Counted from the stretch's first letter, positions 18,420 to 26,957 are shown. The stretch is 37,178 bases of DNA from an uncultured Pseudocitrobacter sp. (GCA_913778145.1 CAJYVI010000025.1:1-37178), one strand, 5' to 3'. Numbers and translations: made by a program. Notes: a model not told the origin generated them from the letters alone.

Positions 18420-19135
18420 TTAATGTGTTAATTGTTGATGATGATGCCATGGTGGCCGACCTGAACCGTCTCTATATCGAACGTGTAGAGGGTTTTAGCT
18501 GCTGTGGTATCGCCTCAACCCTCAGCCAGGCTCGCGAATTTATTGAAGAGAGTTTGCAGCCCATCGACCTGGTGCTGCTGGATGTTTATATGCAACAGGA
18601 TAATGGCCTGGATCTGCTGCCGATCATTCGCGCATCGGGCCGGGCGATCGACGTTATCATGATCTCTTCCGCTTCAGATGCGGAAACTATTCAAACGTCG
18701 ATGCATTACGGTGTGGTGGATTACCTGATCAAACCGTTCCAGTTCCCGCGCTTTGAAGAGGCCTTAACCGGCTGGCGCGAGAAAAAACAGTTGATGGGTA
18801 ACCATAAGTATTACGAACAGGCCGATGTCGATCGTCTGCTGCACGGCGGTGCGCCGGAACTGGCTGACAGCAAACGCCTGCCGAAAGGTTTGACGCCGCA
18901 GACGCTGCGCACCATTTGCCAGTGGATTGACGCGCATCCGGAAACCGAATTCTCCACCGACGATCTGGCGAATGCGGTCAATATCTCACGCGTTTCATGC
19001 CGTAAGTATCTGATATGGCTGGCACAAATTAATATTCTGTTTACCAGTATTCACTATGGCGCAACCGGCCGCCCGGTGTATCGCTATCACCTGCTGCCGG
19101 AGCAGTATGGCCTGCTTAAGCAGTACGCACAGTAA
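18416..19135 (+). CDS. DcuR-type response regulator
   Basis: The product has 239 residues, equal in length to E. coli DcuR and very similar to it. The receiver domain has the acidic pocket VDDDAM at 8-13, phospho-acceptor Asp56 (LLLDVYMQ) and Lys106 (YLIKPFQ). The C-terminal helix-turn-helix (about residues 170-200) includes LANAVNISRVSCRKYLIWLAQ, and GRPVYRYHLLPEQY follows. It is encoded 4 bases inside the end of the sensor gene, so the pair is co-transcribed. Targets are probably the divergent fumarate genes downstream, as inferred from proximity. Its 3' end overlaps the converging apbE by 20 bases. A chromosomal dcuSR elsewhere cannot be excluded, so this could be an additional paralogous pair. 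Confidence 0.93.
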   Translation: MINVLIVDDDAMVADLNRLYIERVEGFSCCGIASTLSQAREFIEESLQPIDLVLLDVYMQQDNGLDLLPIIRASGRAIDVIMISSASDAETIQTSMHYGVVDYLIKPFQFPRFEEALTGWREKKQLMGNHKYYEQADVDRLLHGGAPELADSKRLPKGLTPQTLRTICQWIDAHPETEFSTDDLANAVNISRVSCRKYLIWLAQINILFTSIHYGATGRPVYRYHLLPEQYGLLKQYAQ

Positions 19136-20081
19136 GCCGGTAATCGTCATCAAGCAGCGTAAATCGGTAATGTCTGGCCGATGAGAGAATAATCTCCCGC
19201 TGCTTGGTGACAAAAATTGCTTCAATGTCCGGACGCGCACGCAGCGCTTCGACGCCCTTCTCAACGCCCATACCGTAAATCAGCGTGGTCCAGATATCGC
19301 AATCGAGAGATTCGCTGGTGATAATAGTGACGCTATCGAGTTCGTTATCCAGCGGATACCCGGTGCGCGGGTCAAGAATATGGTGATAGCGGCGTCCGTC
19401 CAGCTCGAAAAAGCGCTCGTAGATGCCAGAGGTCACCACCGACTTGTTCTCCACTTCAATGGCCCCGAGCAACGCGTTATCCTGCGCAAAGGGCTTTTTC
19501 AGGCCGATCGACCAACCGCCCTCCGGCGAGCCCAGCGTTTGAACATTGCCGCCGAGATTAATCAGCCCCAGCGTCATACCCTGCTGGCGCAAATAGTCAC
19601 GCACGCGGTCGGCGATGTAACCTTTTGCAATCGCGCCCAGATCGATTTCCATTCCCGCACGCGTCAAAAATACGCTGCTTTGGGCCTCATCCAGCACCAC
19701 ATTATGCGGGTCGGTTAACGTCAGCAACTGCGCGATATCATCGGCGGGCGGCACGCTGTCGCCCTTAAAACCGATTTTCCAGCGTTTTACCAGCGGGCCG
19801 ATGGCCAGATTAAACGCGCCGCCGGGTACAAGGCTTGCGGCTTTGGCACATTTGATCAACTCATAGACCGGACGGCTGACGCTGACGGGGTTTAATCCTG
19901 CGGCGTGATTGATGTCCATGACCTGCGATTGCGCGCGGTTCACGGTGAAGAGGTCTTCGTATTGCTTGATGAGGTGAAAAACGCGGGAGGCGAGCGGTTC
20001 GTTGTGTTCGAAGAGTTTAAGCAGAATGGGCGAGCCCATCAGGACCGCGGAATAACTGTATACGCGTGCATCGTCTGACAT
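19116..20081 (-). CDS. apbE: ApbE-family FAD:protein FMN transferase, cytoplasmic form
   Basis: ApbE transfers FMN from FAD to a Ser/Thr of target flavoproteins. This copy has 321 residues and no lipoprotein signal or lipobox (it starts MSDDARVYSYSAVLMGSPI), unlike the periplasmic housekeeping ApbE of about 350 residues, so it should act in the cytoplasm. Family motifs are MDINHAAG (near residue 55), GGAFNLAIGPLVKRW (near 87), EIDLGAIAKGYIADRV (near 145), INLGGNVQTLG (near 175) and YHHILDPRTGYPLDN (near 233). It lies 60 bases downstream of, and co-directional with, the fumarate reductase that contains an ApbE target motif, so that protein is the likely client. Confidence 0.93.
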   Translation of the reverse strand: MSDDARVYSYSAVLMGSPILLKLFEHNEPLASRVFHLIKQYEDLFTVNRAQSQVMDINHAAGLNPVSVSRPVYELIKCAKAASLVPGGAFNLAIGPLVKRWKIGFKGDSVPPADDIAQLLTLTDPHNVVLDEAQSSVFLTRAGMEIDLGAIAKGYIADRVRDYLRQQGMTLGLINLGGNVQTLGSPEGGWSIGLKKPFAQDNALLGAIEVENKSVVTSGIYERFFELDGRRYHHILDPRTGYPLDNELDSVTIITSESLDCDIWTTLIYGMGVEKGVEALRARPDIEAIFVTKQREIILSSARHYRFTLLDDDYRLTVRTA

Positions 20082-20106
20082 TCCAGCCTCCTTTCACAAA
20101 AGAGAA

Positions 20107-20128
20107 CCCGGCAGCCTGGGCTACCGGG
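20107..20128 (-). terminator. Intercistronic attenuator between fumarate reductase and apbE
   Basis: On the minus strand CCCGGTAGCC (20119-20128) and GGCTGCCGGG (20107-20116) form a 10-bp stem (one G-U pair) with a 2-base loop, followed by TTCTCTTTT. Lying inside the presumed operon, it may cut apbE expression relative to the reductase. Confidence 0.6.
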
Positions 20129-20141
20129 ATTTCATGGGCTG

Positions 20142-22925
20142 CTAGCTGCGTTTTGCGCGCATCGCGGCCTGATGACCGGCGAGTGTACCAAAGATAATGA
20201 TATCGGCGACAGCGTTACCGCCGATACGGTTGCCACCGTGGATACCGCCAACCACTTCACCTGCGGCATACGCCCCGGCGATCACCTTGTGCGCTTTATC
20301 CAGCACGCAGGTATCGGTGTTGATGGTCACGCCACCCATGGTGTGGTGCACACCCGGTGCAATCTGAATCGCGTGGAACGGGCCTTCGTTGATTGGCGCA
20401 CGCAGTGCAGTGGTACGACCGAAATCTTCATCGTGCTGTTTTTCAACAAAAACGTTATAGCGTTCCAGGGTTGCCAGGAAAGCATCTTCGTTAAGCCCCA
20501 GTTTTTTCGCCAGGTCGCGCGGGGAGCTGGCGCTGGTGACAAAGCCACGGCCAATGTACTCATCAGCGGCTTTGTTTTTCGCCCGAACATGCTCATCAAA
20601 TACGATGTAAGCATATTTTTCCGGCAGCGCGATGATTTGCGCAGAGACTTTGTCGCGGGTTTCCATTTCATTGAAGAAGCGGTTGCCCTGCTGATTGACC
20701 AGAATCGCCCCGCCGCCGCGGATAGATTCTGAAATCAGATACGATGTTTTCTGCTCAACGGTCGGGTGAATCTGAATTTCGCCCATATCGACCGTGCCTG
20801 CGCCAATATTTTCCAGAAGCGAGATACCGCCGCCGGTTGCGCCTTTATGGTTGGTGGTGACGAAGCCTGCCAGATCCGGGCGGTATTTCACCACCATCGC
20901 GCTGTTGGCGCTAAAGCCACCGGTCGCCACGATAATGCTTTTGGTTGCAACGGTGAGCGTCTCTTTATCTTCGGTCAGCAGGCGGACTGCGGAAACTTCG
21001 CCGCCGTCCATCACGATATCCACCACCGACGTATCGAGCATCACGTCAATATTGCGTTTATTGACGTTACGCACCAGGCCGCTGATCAGATAGCCGCCCA
21101 CAGCCGATCCGTCACGCGGACGGTGAGTACGGTCGATGCTCATCCCACCGGTGGTGGTGATGTCGTTCAGCATAATGCCACGCGTCGCCAGCCATTCGAT
21201 GGCTTCCGGTGCGTTTTCGACAAAGCGACGCAGCAGTTCCGGGTTATTTTTGTTTTTCCCACCTTTCAGGGTTTCCTGGTAGAACAGCTCTTTGCTGTCC
21301 TGAATCCCTTTCACGCGCTGGAAGCGAGTTTCCGCCGCGTTCATCCCGGCAGACGCTTTGATGGTGTTCCCGCCGATGGTTGGCATTTTTTCGACAATCA
21401 GCACGCTCGCGCCTTCGTCGTGCGCCTGAATCGCCGCCGCCAGACCCGCGCCGCCGCTACCGACAACCACAACGTCGTAATTTTTCACTTCCTCGACGTC
21501 GCCGCCTTCTTCCGCCACCAGCGCTTTACTTGATTTCAGCATCGCTTTGGAAACCGCTTTTTTCACCGCTTCACTCTGACTGGTTGCGCCAGAAATAGCA
21601 TCAACGTGCGGCGTGTTGGCGTCGAGAATACGAGAGCGAATCTCTTCAAAACTGGTGGTAAATTCCACGCTCTGATCCGGCGCGCTCGCCAGTTCGATAT
21701 CCGCAATGCGATCCGTATCCAGGCTGACGTTGATAACCAGCTCGTTGGTATCGTCCATCACGGTTTCCACAAAGGTACCCGCTTTGAATTTGGACTCGCC
21801 CATGCTCATGTCGCGAATCATCGCTTCCACCAGGAAGAAACGCCACAGCGGTTCTGGAATACATAAGGCTTCACGCTGAGTGCTATCGATGAACAGTTCC
21901 GGCGCTTCGCCACGTGCGATGCGATCGGTCCAGTCCGGATATGCGATGCAGGCGCGACCCACGGCGACCAGGTCATAACCGTTATCCAGCGCGGTATCCA
22001 CATCCGCTTCGTTCACGACGCCGCCCACGCCCATGACAGGAACCTGAGCCAGTGTTTCAGAACGCATGGCGACATATTTTTGAATCAGCGGCGTCGGATC
22101 GTTGGTCTCAACGATAGAAGGACGCAGCGTCGCACCTACCGAGAAGTGCAGGTAATCCACTCCGCGTTCCGCCAGTTTTTCCAGCAGATACATCGTGTCG
22201 TCAAAGCGAATACCGGGGACTTCCATCTCTTCCGGCGAGAAGCGATAGCCGACAATGAAGGAGTCATCAGCATACTGGCGCACCATTTTATGGGTGATAT
22301 CCAGCACCGCCAGCGGGAATTTCGCGCGATTGTCGCGGCTACCGCCCCACTCATCGTCACGCTGGTTGGAGTTCGGCGAGTAGAATTGTTGAATCAGATA
22401 GGTGTTGGCGCCGTGAATTTCCACGCCGTCGAAACCGGCCTGAATGGCACGTCGGACCGCATCGCCGAATTTACCGACCATGCCATACACCTCTTCGGTG
22501 GTCAGGGCGACCGGGGTTGCGGCGCCGTCACGCGGTGCAGCAACGGCGCTTGGGCCTACCGGCGTACGGCCACCGATCAGTTTCGGATCGACCATACGGC
22601 CGCCGTGGTAGATCTGCAGCAGCGCTTTAGAACCTTTAGATTTGATCGCTTCCGCGATTTTTGCCAGGCCGGCGATTTTGTCGTCGTTGTCGATACCGAG
22701 CGCGCCAGGGAAGGCAAGACCGAGAGAGTCAACGAAGCAGCACTCGACGATGATGGTACCGATGCTGCCGGAACGGGCACGATAGTACTCAATCAGCTCG
22801 CTGCTGACTGAACCGTCGTAATACCCTGAACAGGTGGTCATCGGGGCCATAAACAAACGGTTTTTAATTTCAGTGCCGTTCGGTAAGGTGAATGCCTCAA
22901 GTATGCGATGGTTTGCGTTCATCAT
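20142..22925 (-). CDS. Soluble NADH:fumarate oxidoreductase (OYE-like, FMN_bind, FAD_binding_2)
   Basis: The product is a 927-residue cytoplasmic flavoprotein that should reduce fumarate to succinate with NADH. Domain order is: an Old-Yellow-Enzyme-like domain (about 10-370, with IYHGGR and VEIHGANTYLIQQF), which would accept hydride; an FMN_bind domain (about 380-470) with the ApbE target DAISGATS at 442-449, making Ser449 the predicted FMN site; and an FAD_binding_2 domain (about 480-927) with VVGSGGAGLAAA. Fumarate-reductase active-site blocks are present: IHPTVEQ, SESIRGGG, GNRFFNE, HHTMGG and GGNRIGGNA. No signal peptide or haem motif is visible. ATG 22925 has GGAG 6 bases upstream (TTG 22937 is less likely). 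The closest described relative I know is the Klebsiella pneumoniae NADH:fumarate oxidoreductase. Confidence 0.93.
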   Translation of the reverse strand: MMNANHRILEAFTLPNGTEIKNRLFMAPMTTCSGYYDGSVSSELIEYYRARSGSIGTIIVECCFVDSLGLAFPGALGIDNDDKIAGLAKIAEAIKSKGSKALLQIYHGGRMVDPKLIGGRTPVGPSAVAAPRDGAATPVALTTEEVYGMVGKFGDAVRRAIQAGFDGVEIHGANTYLIQQFYSPNSNQRDDEWGGSRDNRAKFPLAVLDITHKMVRQYADDSFIVGYRFSPEEMEVPGIRFDDTMYLLEKLAERGVDYLHFSVGATLRPSIVETNDPTPLIQKYVAMRSETLAQVPVMGVGGVVNEADVDTALDNGYDLVAVGRACIAYPDWTDRIARGEAPELFIDSTQREALCIPEPLWRFFLVEAMIRDMSMGESKFKAGTFVETVMDDTNELVINVSLDTDRIADIELASAPDQSVEFTTSFEEIRSRILDANTPHVDAISGATSQSEAVKKAVSKAMLKSSKALVAEEGGDVEEVKNYDVVVVGSGGAGLAAAIQAHDEGASVLIVEKMPTIGGNTIKASAGMNAAETRFQRVKGIQDSKELFYQETLKGGKNKNNPELLRRFVENAPEAIEWLATRGIMLNDITTTGGMSIDRTHRPRDGSAVGGYLISGLVRNVNKRNIDVMLDTSVVDIVMDGGEVSAVRLLTEDKETLTVATKSIIVATGGFSANSAMVVKYRPDLAGFVTTNHKGATGGGISLLENIGAGTVDMGEIQIHPTVEQKTSYLISESIRGGGAILVNQQGNRFFNEMETRDKVSAQIIALPEKYAYIVFDEHVRAKNKAADEYIGRGFVTSASSPRDLAKKLGLNEDAFLATLERYNVFVEKQHDEDFGRTTALRAPINEGPFHAIQIAPGVHHTMGGVTINTDTCVLDKAHKVIAGAYAAGEVVGGIHGGNRIGGNAVADIIIFGTLAGHQAAMRAKRS

Positions 22926-23283
22926 ATAAAACTCCAAACTTTAAAAATTGAAATCTGCGAATTCTGTATCGGTGTGTATTTGAGTTATTTTTTCTTGCCG
23001 ATGTTGATGCTACTAATATAATGGTATTTTTAGTTACAAAAGCAATTACGTTAGTTAAAAAACTAATTAAGCACCGCTATAACACCAATACCTCCATAGT
23101 GTTATTAATTAAAAAATATTCCATTCACAATTATTTAAATATTTATTACGTTTATGCTACCTATAAAGTTGAATCAACGACAAAACAACGACATAAAAAC
23201 AACATAAAAAACAGAAGGTTAGACAAAAACGAGCTTGTATTCTATATTTATTAGAGATGTACACTTACAAACGACAAGCAAAA

Positions 23284-23311
23284 AATAACCTTATAGTCCT
23301 ATAGGGTTATT
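23284..23311. promoter_or_regulatory. 28-bp near-perfect palindrome, candidate operator
   Basis: AATAACCTTATAG and CTATAGGGTTATT are reverse complements except for one position per arm, separated by TC. The palindrome lies in the 628-bp AT-rich gap (22926-23553) between the divergent fumarate reductase and transporter genes, 36 bp from the FNR box. The binding factor is not known. Beyond this, the FNR box and a weaker inverted repeat, I see nothing else defined in the gap. Confidence 0.55.
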
Positions 23312-23347
23312 TGAAAATAATAAAAAACGTATTATCGGCCTATTTTT

Positions 23348-23361
23348 TTGATCGAGATCAA
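23348..23361. promoter_or_regulatory. FNR binding site (perfect consensus)
   Basis: TTGATCGAGATCAA equals the FNR consensus TTGAT-N4-ATCAA at all ten fixed positions. It is 193 bases upstream of the transporter ATG. A class II site at -41.5 would put the start near 23396, with TTAAAT (23385-23390) as a plausible -10 box. Anaerobic activation of the transporter-fumarase operon, and perhaps of the divergent reductase, is inferred. Confidence 0.82.
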
Positions 23362-23410
23362 TTGCCTTATTCTTTAAAAGAGCATTAAATAAATATAAAG
23401 AATTCCTGAT

Positions 23411-23434
23411 TTATCGCTGACAAATTAGCGTTAA
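23411..23434. promoter_or_regulatory. Imperfect inverted repeat near the transporter promoter
   Basis: TTATCGCT and AGCGTTAA (8-base arms, one mismatch) flank 8 bases. The repeat lies just downstream of the predicted FNR-dependent start. It could be a DcuR-type or other operator, but resemblance to a known site is weak. Confidence 0.3.
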
Positions 23435-23553
23435 ATTTCCATGTCAGTAATACAAAAAGCCGCATTTAATAATTAAATAAAGTAAAAAAACTAAAGTAAG
23501 CAGAGATTCATTACTGGCATAACCGAATTATTAACAACTTAAGACGCAAAACT

Positions 23554-25062
23554 ATGAAAGAGAAAACCGCCGTAACGCCCCCCGTGGCGAGCAAGCCAAA
23601 AGACGGAAAGAAAAACCGTCTGATGATGATGGCACTGCCGATTATCGTCGCCGTGCTGTTGCTGTTTGTGCCGGTTCCTGAAGGGCTGCCGCCATATGCC
23701 TGGCACTACTTCGCCATCTTTGTCGGCGTGATCGTCGGCCTGATTTTCGAACCCCTGCCGGGTGCGGTGATCGGTCTGACGGGCGTCGTCGCCATCGCAT
23801 TATGCAGCCAGTGGGTGCTTTTCAGCCCGGAACAGCTGGCCGATCCGAAATTCAAACTGGCAGGCGCGTCCTTCAAATGGGCGGTGAGTGGCTTCGGTAA
23901 CTCCACCGTTTGGCTGATTTTCGGTGCCTTTATGTTTGCCGCCGGTTATGACAAAACCCGTTTCGGTCGCCGCCTGGCGCTGATTCTGGTGAAATACCTG
24001 GGGCGTCGCAGCCTGACGCTCGGGTATGCCATTACCTTTGCAGACCTGCTGCTGGCGCCGTTTACCCCGTCCAACACCGCGCGTAGCGGCGGGACAATCT
24101 ACCCGATTATTGCCAACCTGCCGCCGCTGTACGGTTCAAAACCGAACGACCCGAGCGCGCGTAAAATTGGTTCTTACCTGATGTGGGTGGCAATTACCGC
24201 CGCGTGTATCACCAGTTCTATGTTCCTTTCCGCACTGGCACCAAACCTGCTGGCGCTGGCGCTGGTGAAAAGTATTCTCGGTATCACCATCTCCTGGGGC
24301 ACCTGGTTCATCGCCTTCCTGCCGCTAGGTATCCTGCTGATTCTGACCATGCCGCTTCTGGCTTACTGGTTCTATCCGCCGGAAGTGAAAGTGAACGACG
24401 AAGTGCCGCTGTGGGCGAGCCGTGAACTGGAAAAACTGGGCAAACTGTCACGTAACGAAATTCTGCTGCTGGTCTTCGTGTGCTGTGCGCTGCTGATGTG
24501 GATCTTCGCTGCGGCGTGGATTGAACCGGCAATGGCGGCCCTGTTAATCGTTGGCCTGATGCTGTGGACCGGCGTGCTGGAATGGAACGATATCACCGGT
24601 AACAAAGCTGCGTGGAACACCTTTGTATGGTTCGCAACGCTGGTTGCGCTGGCCGACGGCCTCTCCTCAACTGGCTTTATCAGCTGGTTAGGTAAAGAAG
24701 GCGGCCTGTTGATGAGCGGTATTTCTCCGGGTGTTGCCACCATCGTTCTGCTGCTGGCGTTCTACCTGCTGCACTACCTGTTTGCCAGCACCACCGCACA
24801 CACCACGGCGCTGCTGCCAGCGATGCTGACCATCGCCGCGACTATCCCAGGCATGAACATGGAAGTGTTCGTCCTGCTGATGGTGACTTCACTGGGTATC
24901 ATGGGGATCATTACCCCGTACGGTACTGGCCCAAGCCCGATTTACTACGGGAGCGGCTACCTGCCGACCAAAGATTACTGGCGGTTGGGCACCATCTTCG
25001 GTGCCATCTTCCTGGCGGCGCTGCTGCTGATTGGTTACCCGTGGATGTCCATGATGTTCTGA
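23554..25062 (+). CDS. DASS-family dicarboxylate transporter (CitT/TtdT-like)
   Basis: The product is a 502-residue inner-membrane carrier of the divalent anion:sodium symporter family. After a hydrophilic basic N terminus (residues 1-23), about a dozen hydrophobic segments follow. The two substrate/cation signature loops are TPSNTARSGGT (near residue 172) and ASTTAHTTALLPAM (near 412). The bacterial TtdT and CitT relatives are antiporters exchanging external tartrate, citrate or malate for internal succinate. Their E. coli forms have 487 residues. Next to a fumarase and a fumarate reductase, malate, fumarate or tartrate uptake coupled to succinate export is the simplest reading. The precise substrate cannot be read from sequence. 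An upstream FNR box suggests anaerobic expression. Confidence 0.9.
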   Translation: MKEKTAVTPPVASKPKDGKKNRLMMMALPIIVAVLLLFVPVPEGLPPYAWHYFAIFVGVIVGLIFEPLPGAVIGLTGVVAIALCSQWVLFSPEQLADPKFKLAGASFKWAVSGFGNSTVWLIFGAFMFAAGYDKTRFGRRLALILVKYLGRRSLTLGYAITFADLLLAPFTPSNTARSGGTIYPIIANLPPLYGSKPNDPSARKIGSYLMWVAITAACITSSMFLSALAPNLLALALVKSILGITISWGTWFIAFLPLGILLILTMPLLAYWFYPPEVKVNDEVPLWASRELEKLGKLSRNEILLLVFVCCALLMWIFAAAWIEPAMAALLIVGLMLWTGVLEWNDITGNKAAWNTFVWFATLVALADGLSSTGFISWLGKEGGLLMSGISPGVATIVLLLAFYLLHYLFASTTAHTTALLPAMLTIAATIPGMNMEVFVLLMVTSLGIMGIITPYGTGPSPIYYGSGYLPTKDYWRLGTIFGAIFLAALLLIGYPWMSMMF

Positions 25063-25067
25063 TTCTC

Positions 25068-25103
25068 AACCGCCGGAGGATAACGTCCGGCGGTTTTATT
25101 TTA
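25068..25103 (+). terminator. Attenuator between transporter and fumarase
   Basis: AACCGCCGGA (25068-25077) pairs perfectly with TCCGGCGGTT (25086-25095), followed by TTATTTT. It lies within the 54-bp gap before the fumarase gene, whose GGAG site (25105-25108) follows directly. It could reduce read-through or stabilise the upstream mRNA. Confidence 0.75.
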
Positions 25104-25116
25104 TGGAGCAATAGCA

Positions 25117-26766
25117 ATGTCGAATAAACCTTTTGTTTACCAGAACCCCTTCCCGCTTGGCAAAGATGACACCGAATACTACCTGCTGAGCCGCGAGCAC
25201 GTTTCCGTCGCCGAATTTGAAGGCCAGGAAATTCTCAAAGTTGAACCTGAAGCGCTGACGCTGCTGGCACAGCAAGCTTTCCACGATGCCTCTTTCATGC
25301 TGCGCCCTTCCCACCAGAAACAGGTTGCCGCCATCCTGAATGACCCGCAAGCCAGCGAAAACGATAAATACGTTGCGTTGCAATTCCTGCGCAACTCGGA
25401 AATCGCCGCCAAAGGCGTGTTGCCGACCTGTCAGGATACCGGTACTGCCATCATCATGGGTAAAAAAGGCCAGCGCGTATGGACCGGCGGCGGCGATGAA
25501 GCCGCTCTGGCGCGCGGTGTTTACAACACATATACCGAAGATAACCTGCGCTACTCGCAGAACGCCCCGCTGGATATGTACAACGAGGTGAACACCAAAA
25601 CCAACCTGCCTGCGCAGATTGACCTCTACAGCGTTGATGGCGACGAGTACAAGTTCCTGTGCGTCGCCAAAGGCGGCGGTTCCGCCAACAAAACCTATCT
25701 CTACCAGGAAACCAAAGCGCTGATCACCCCGGCGAAACTGAAAAACTATCTGGTTGAGAAAATGCGTACGCTGGGTACGGCGGCCTGCCCTCCTTACCAC
25801 ATCGCATTTGTGATCGGCGGTACCTCCGCTGAAAGCACGCTGAAAACCGTTAAGCTGGCGTCAACCCGCTACTATGACAGCCTGCCAACCGAAGGCAACG
25901 AACACGGCCAGGCGTTCCGCGACGTTAAGCTGGAGCAAGAGCTGTTGCAGGAAGCGCAGAATCTGGGCCTCGGCGCACAGTTCGGCGGCAAATATTTCGC
26001 GCACGACATCCGCGTGATCCGTCTGCCGCGTCACGGCGCATCCTGCCCGGTCGGCATGGGCGTTTCCTGCTCGGCGGACCGTAACATCAAAGCCAAGATT
26101 AACCGCGACGGTATCTGGATCGAGAAGATGGAGCACAATCCGGCGCAGTACATCCCGGAAGCGCTGCGTCAGCAGGGTGAAGGCGACGCAATTGCTATCA
26201 ATCTGAACCAGCCGATGAGTGAAATTCTGGCACAGCTTTCAGCACATCCGGTCTCTACCCGCCTGTCGCTGAACGGGACGATTATCGTTGCCCGCGATAT
26301 CGCGCACGCTAAACTGAAAGAGCTGATTGATAACGGTGAAGAACTGCCGCAGTACGTGAAAGATCACCCGATCTACTACGCTGGCCCGGCTAAAACGCCG
26401 GAAGGTTATGCCTCTGGTTCCCTCGGCCCAACCACCGCAGGCCGTATGGACAGCTATGTGGATCTGCTGCAGTCGCACGGCGCAAGCATGGTGATGCTGG
26501 CAAAAGGCAACCGCAGCCAACAGGTTACCGATGCCTGTAAACAGCACGGTGGTTTCTACCTCGGCAGCATCGGTGGCCCGGCAGCGATTCTGGCACAGGA
26601 CAGCATTAAGAGTCTGGAATGTGTGGCGTATCCTGAACTGGGTATGGAAGCTATCTGGAAAATTGAAGTTGAGAACTTCCCGGCCTTTATCCTGGTGGAT
26701 GATAAAGGGAATGACTTCTTCCAGCAGATCCAGAACAAGCAGTGTTCAGGCTGTTCACAGCGTTAA
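25117..26766 (+). CDS. fumB: Class I fumarate hydratase (FumA/FumB type)
   Basis: This is an oxygen-sensitive [4Fe-4S] fumarase interconverting malate and fumarate. The product has 549 residues (E. coli FumA/FumB 548). Cluster ligands are recognisable: Cys105 in [11 protein letters not shown], one in [12 protein letters not shown] (near 224) and one in [17 protein letters not shown] (near 318). C-terminal swivel-domain blocks [15 protein letters not shown] and [16 protein letters not shown] are intact. By overall similarity FumB is favoured over FumA, and the anaerobic context agrees, but the two are close. Some class I fumarases also act on tartrate. Its place after the transporter, 54 bases away across an attenuator, suggests an uptake-conversion operon. 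Confidence 0.93.
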   Translation: MSNKPFVYQNPFPLGKDDTEYYLLSREHVSVAEFEGQEILKVEPEALTLLAQQAFHDASFMLRPSHQKQVAAILNDPQASENDKYVALQFLRNSEIAAKGVLPTCQDTGTAIIMGKKGQRVWTGGGDEAALARGVYNTYTEDNLRYSQNAPLDMYNEVNTKTNLPAQIDLYSVDGDEYKFLCVAKGGGSANKTYLYQETKALITPAKLKNYLVEKMRTLGTAACPPYHIAFVIGGTSAESTLKTVKLASTRYYDSLPTEGNEHGQAFRDVKLEQELLQEAQNLGLGAQFGGKYFAHDIRVIRLPRHGASCPVGMGVSCSADRNIKAKINRDGIWIEKMEHNPAQYIPEALRQQGEGDAIAINLNQPMSEILAQLSAHPVSTRLSLNGTIIVARDIAHAKLKELIDNGEELPQYVKDHPIYYAGPAKTPEGYASGSLGPTTAGRMDSYVDLLQSHGASMVMLAKGNRSQQVTDACKQHGGFYLGSIGGPAAILAQDSIKSLECVAYPELGMEAIWKIEVENFPAFILVDDKGNDFFQQIQNKQCSGCSQR

Positions 26767-26797
26767 TTACATAGCGCTTATCACGCCACTATGACGA

Positions 26798-26822
26798 AGC
26801 CAGGCATCCGCCTGGCTTTTTT
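26798..26822 (+). terminator. Intrinsic terminator after fumarase
   Basis: AGCCAGGC (26798-26805) pairs with GCCTGGCT (26810-26817), followed by a T run. It ends the transporter-fumarase operon. Confidence 0.9.
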
Positions 26823-26840
26823 GTTTGTATCAATAAAACG

Positions 26841-26954
26841 ATGCTTGCGTATACACTTTCAACCGAAGCGGCTTTTTACCACGTTTATCGTACTGACAGA
26901 CGCAGTTGGTGGCATAATTTTCTGAACGAGATCAACGCTAAAAAGAAGAAATAG
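26841..26954 (+). CDS. Possible 37-residue basic small protein
   Basis: ATG 26841 opens a 37-codon frame (MLAYTLSTEAAFYHVY, then RTDRRSWWHNFLNE, ending AKKKK). It has two tryptophans and a lysine-rich tail, and fills the gap between the fumarase terminator and the VOC gene. No Shine-Dalgarno sequence or promoter is evident, and it could be chance or a decayed gene remnant. I recognise no relative. Confidence 0.2.
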   Translation: MLAYTLSTEAAFYHVYRTDRRSWWHNFLNEINAKKKK

Positions 26955-26957
26955 CAT

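Noticed and set aside
20766..21533. 255-residue open frame antisense to the fumarate reductase
   Set aside because: His/Arg/Gly/Asp-rich shadow of a well-supported coding gene on the other strand; several such frames (20172-20732, 22080-22811) arise from its codon bias.
23021..23254. 77-residue open frame in the fumarate control region
   Set aside because: Composition is dominated by Lys, Asn, Ile and Tyr from very AT-rich DNA; no ribosome site; it starts with no clear promoter and matches nothing known.
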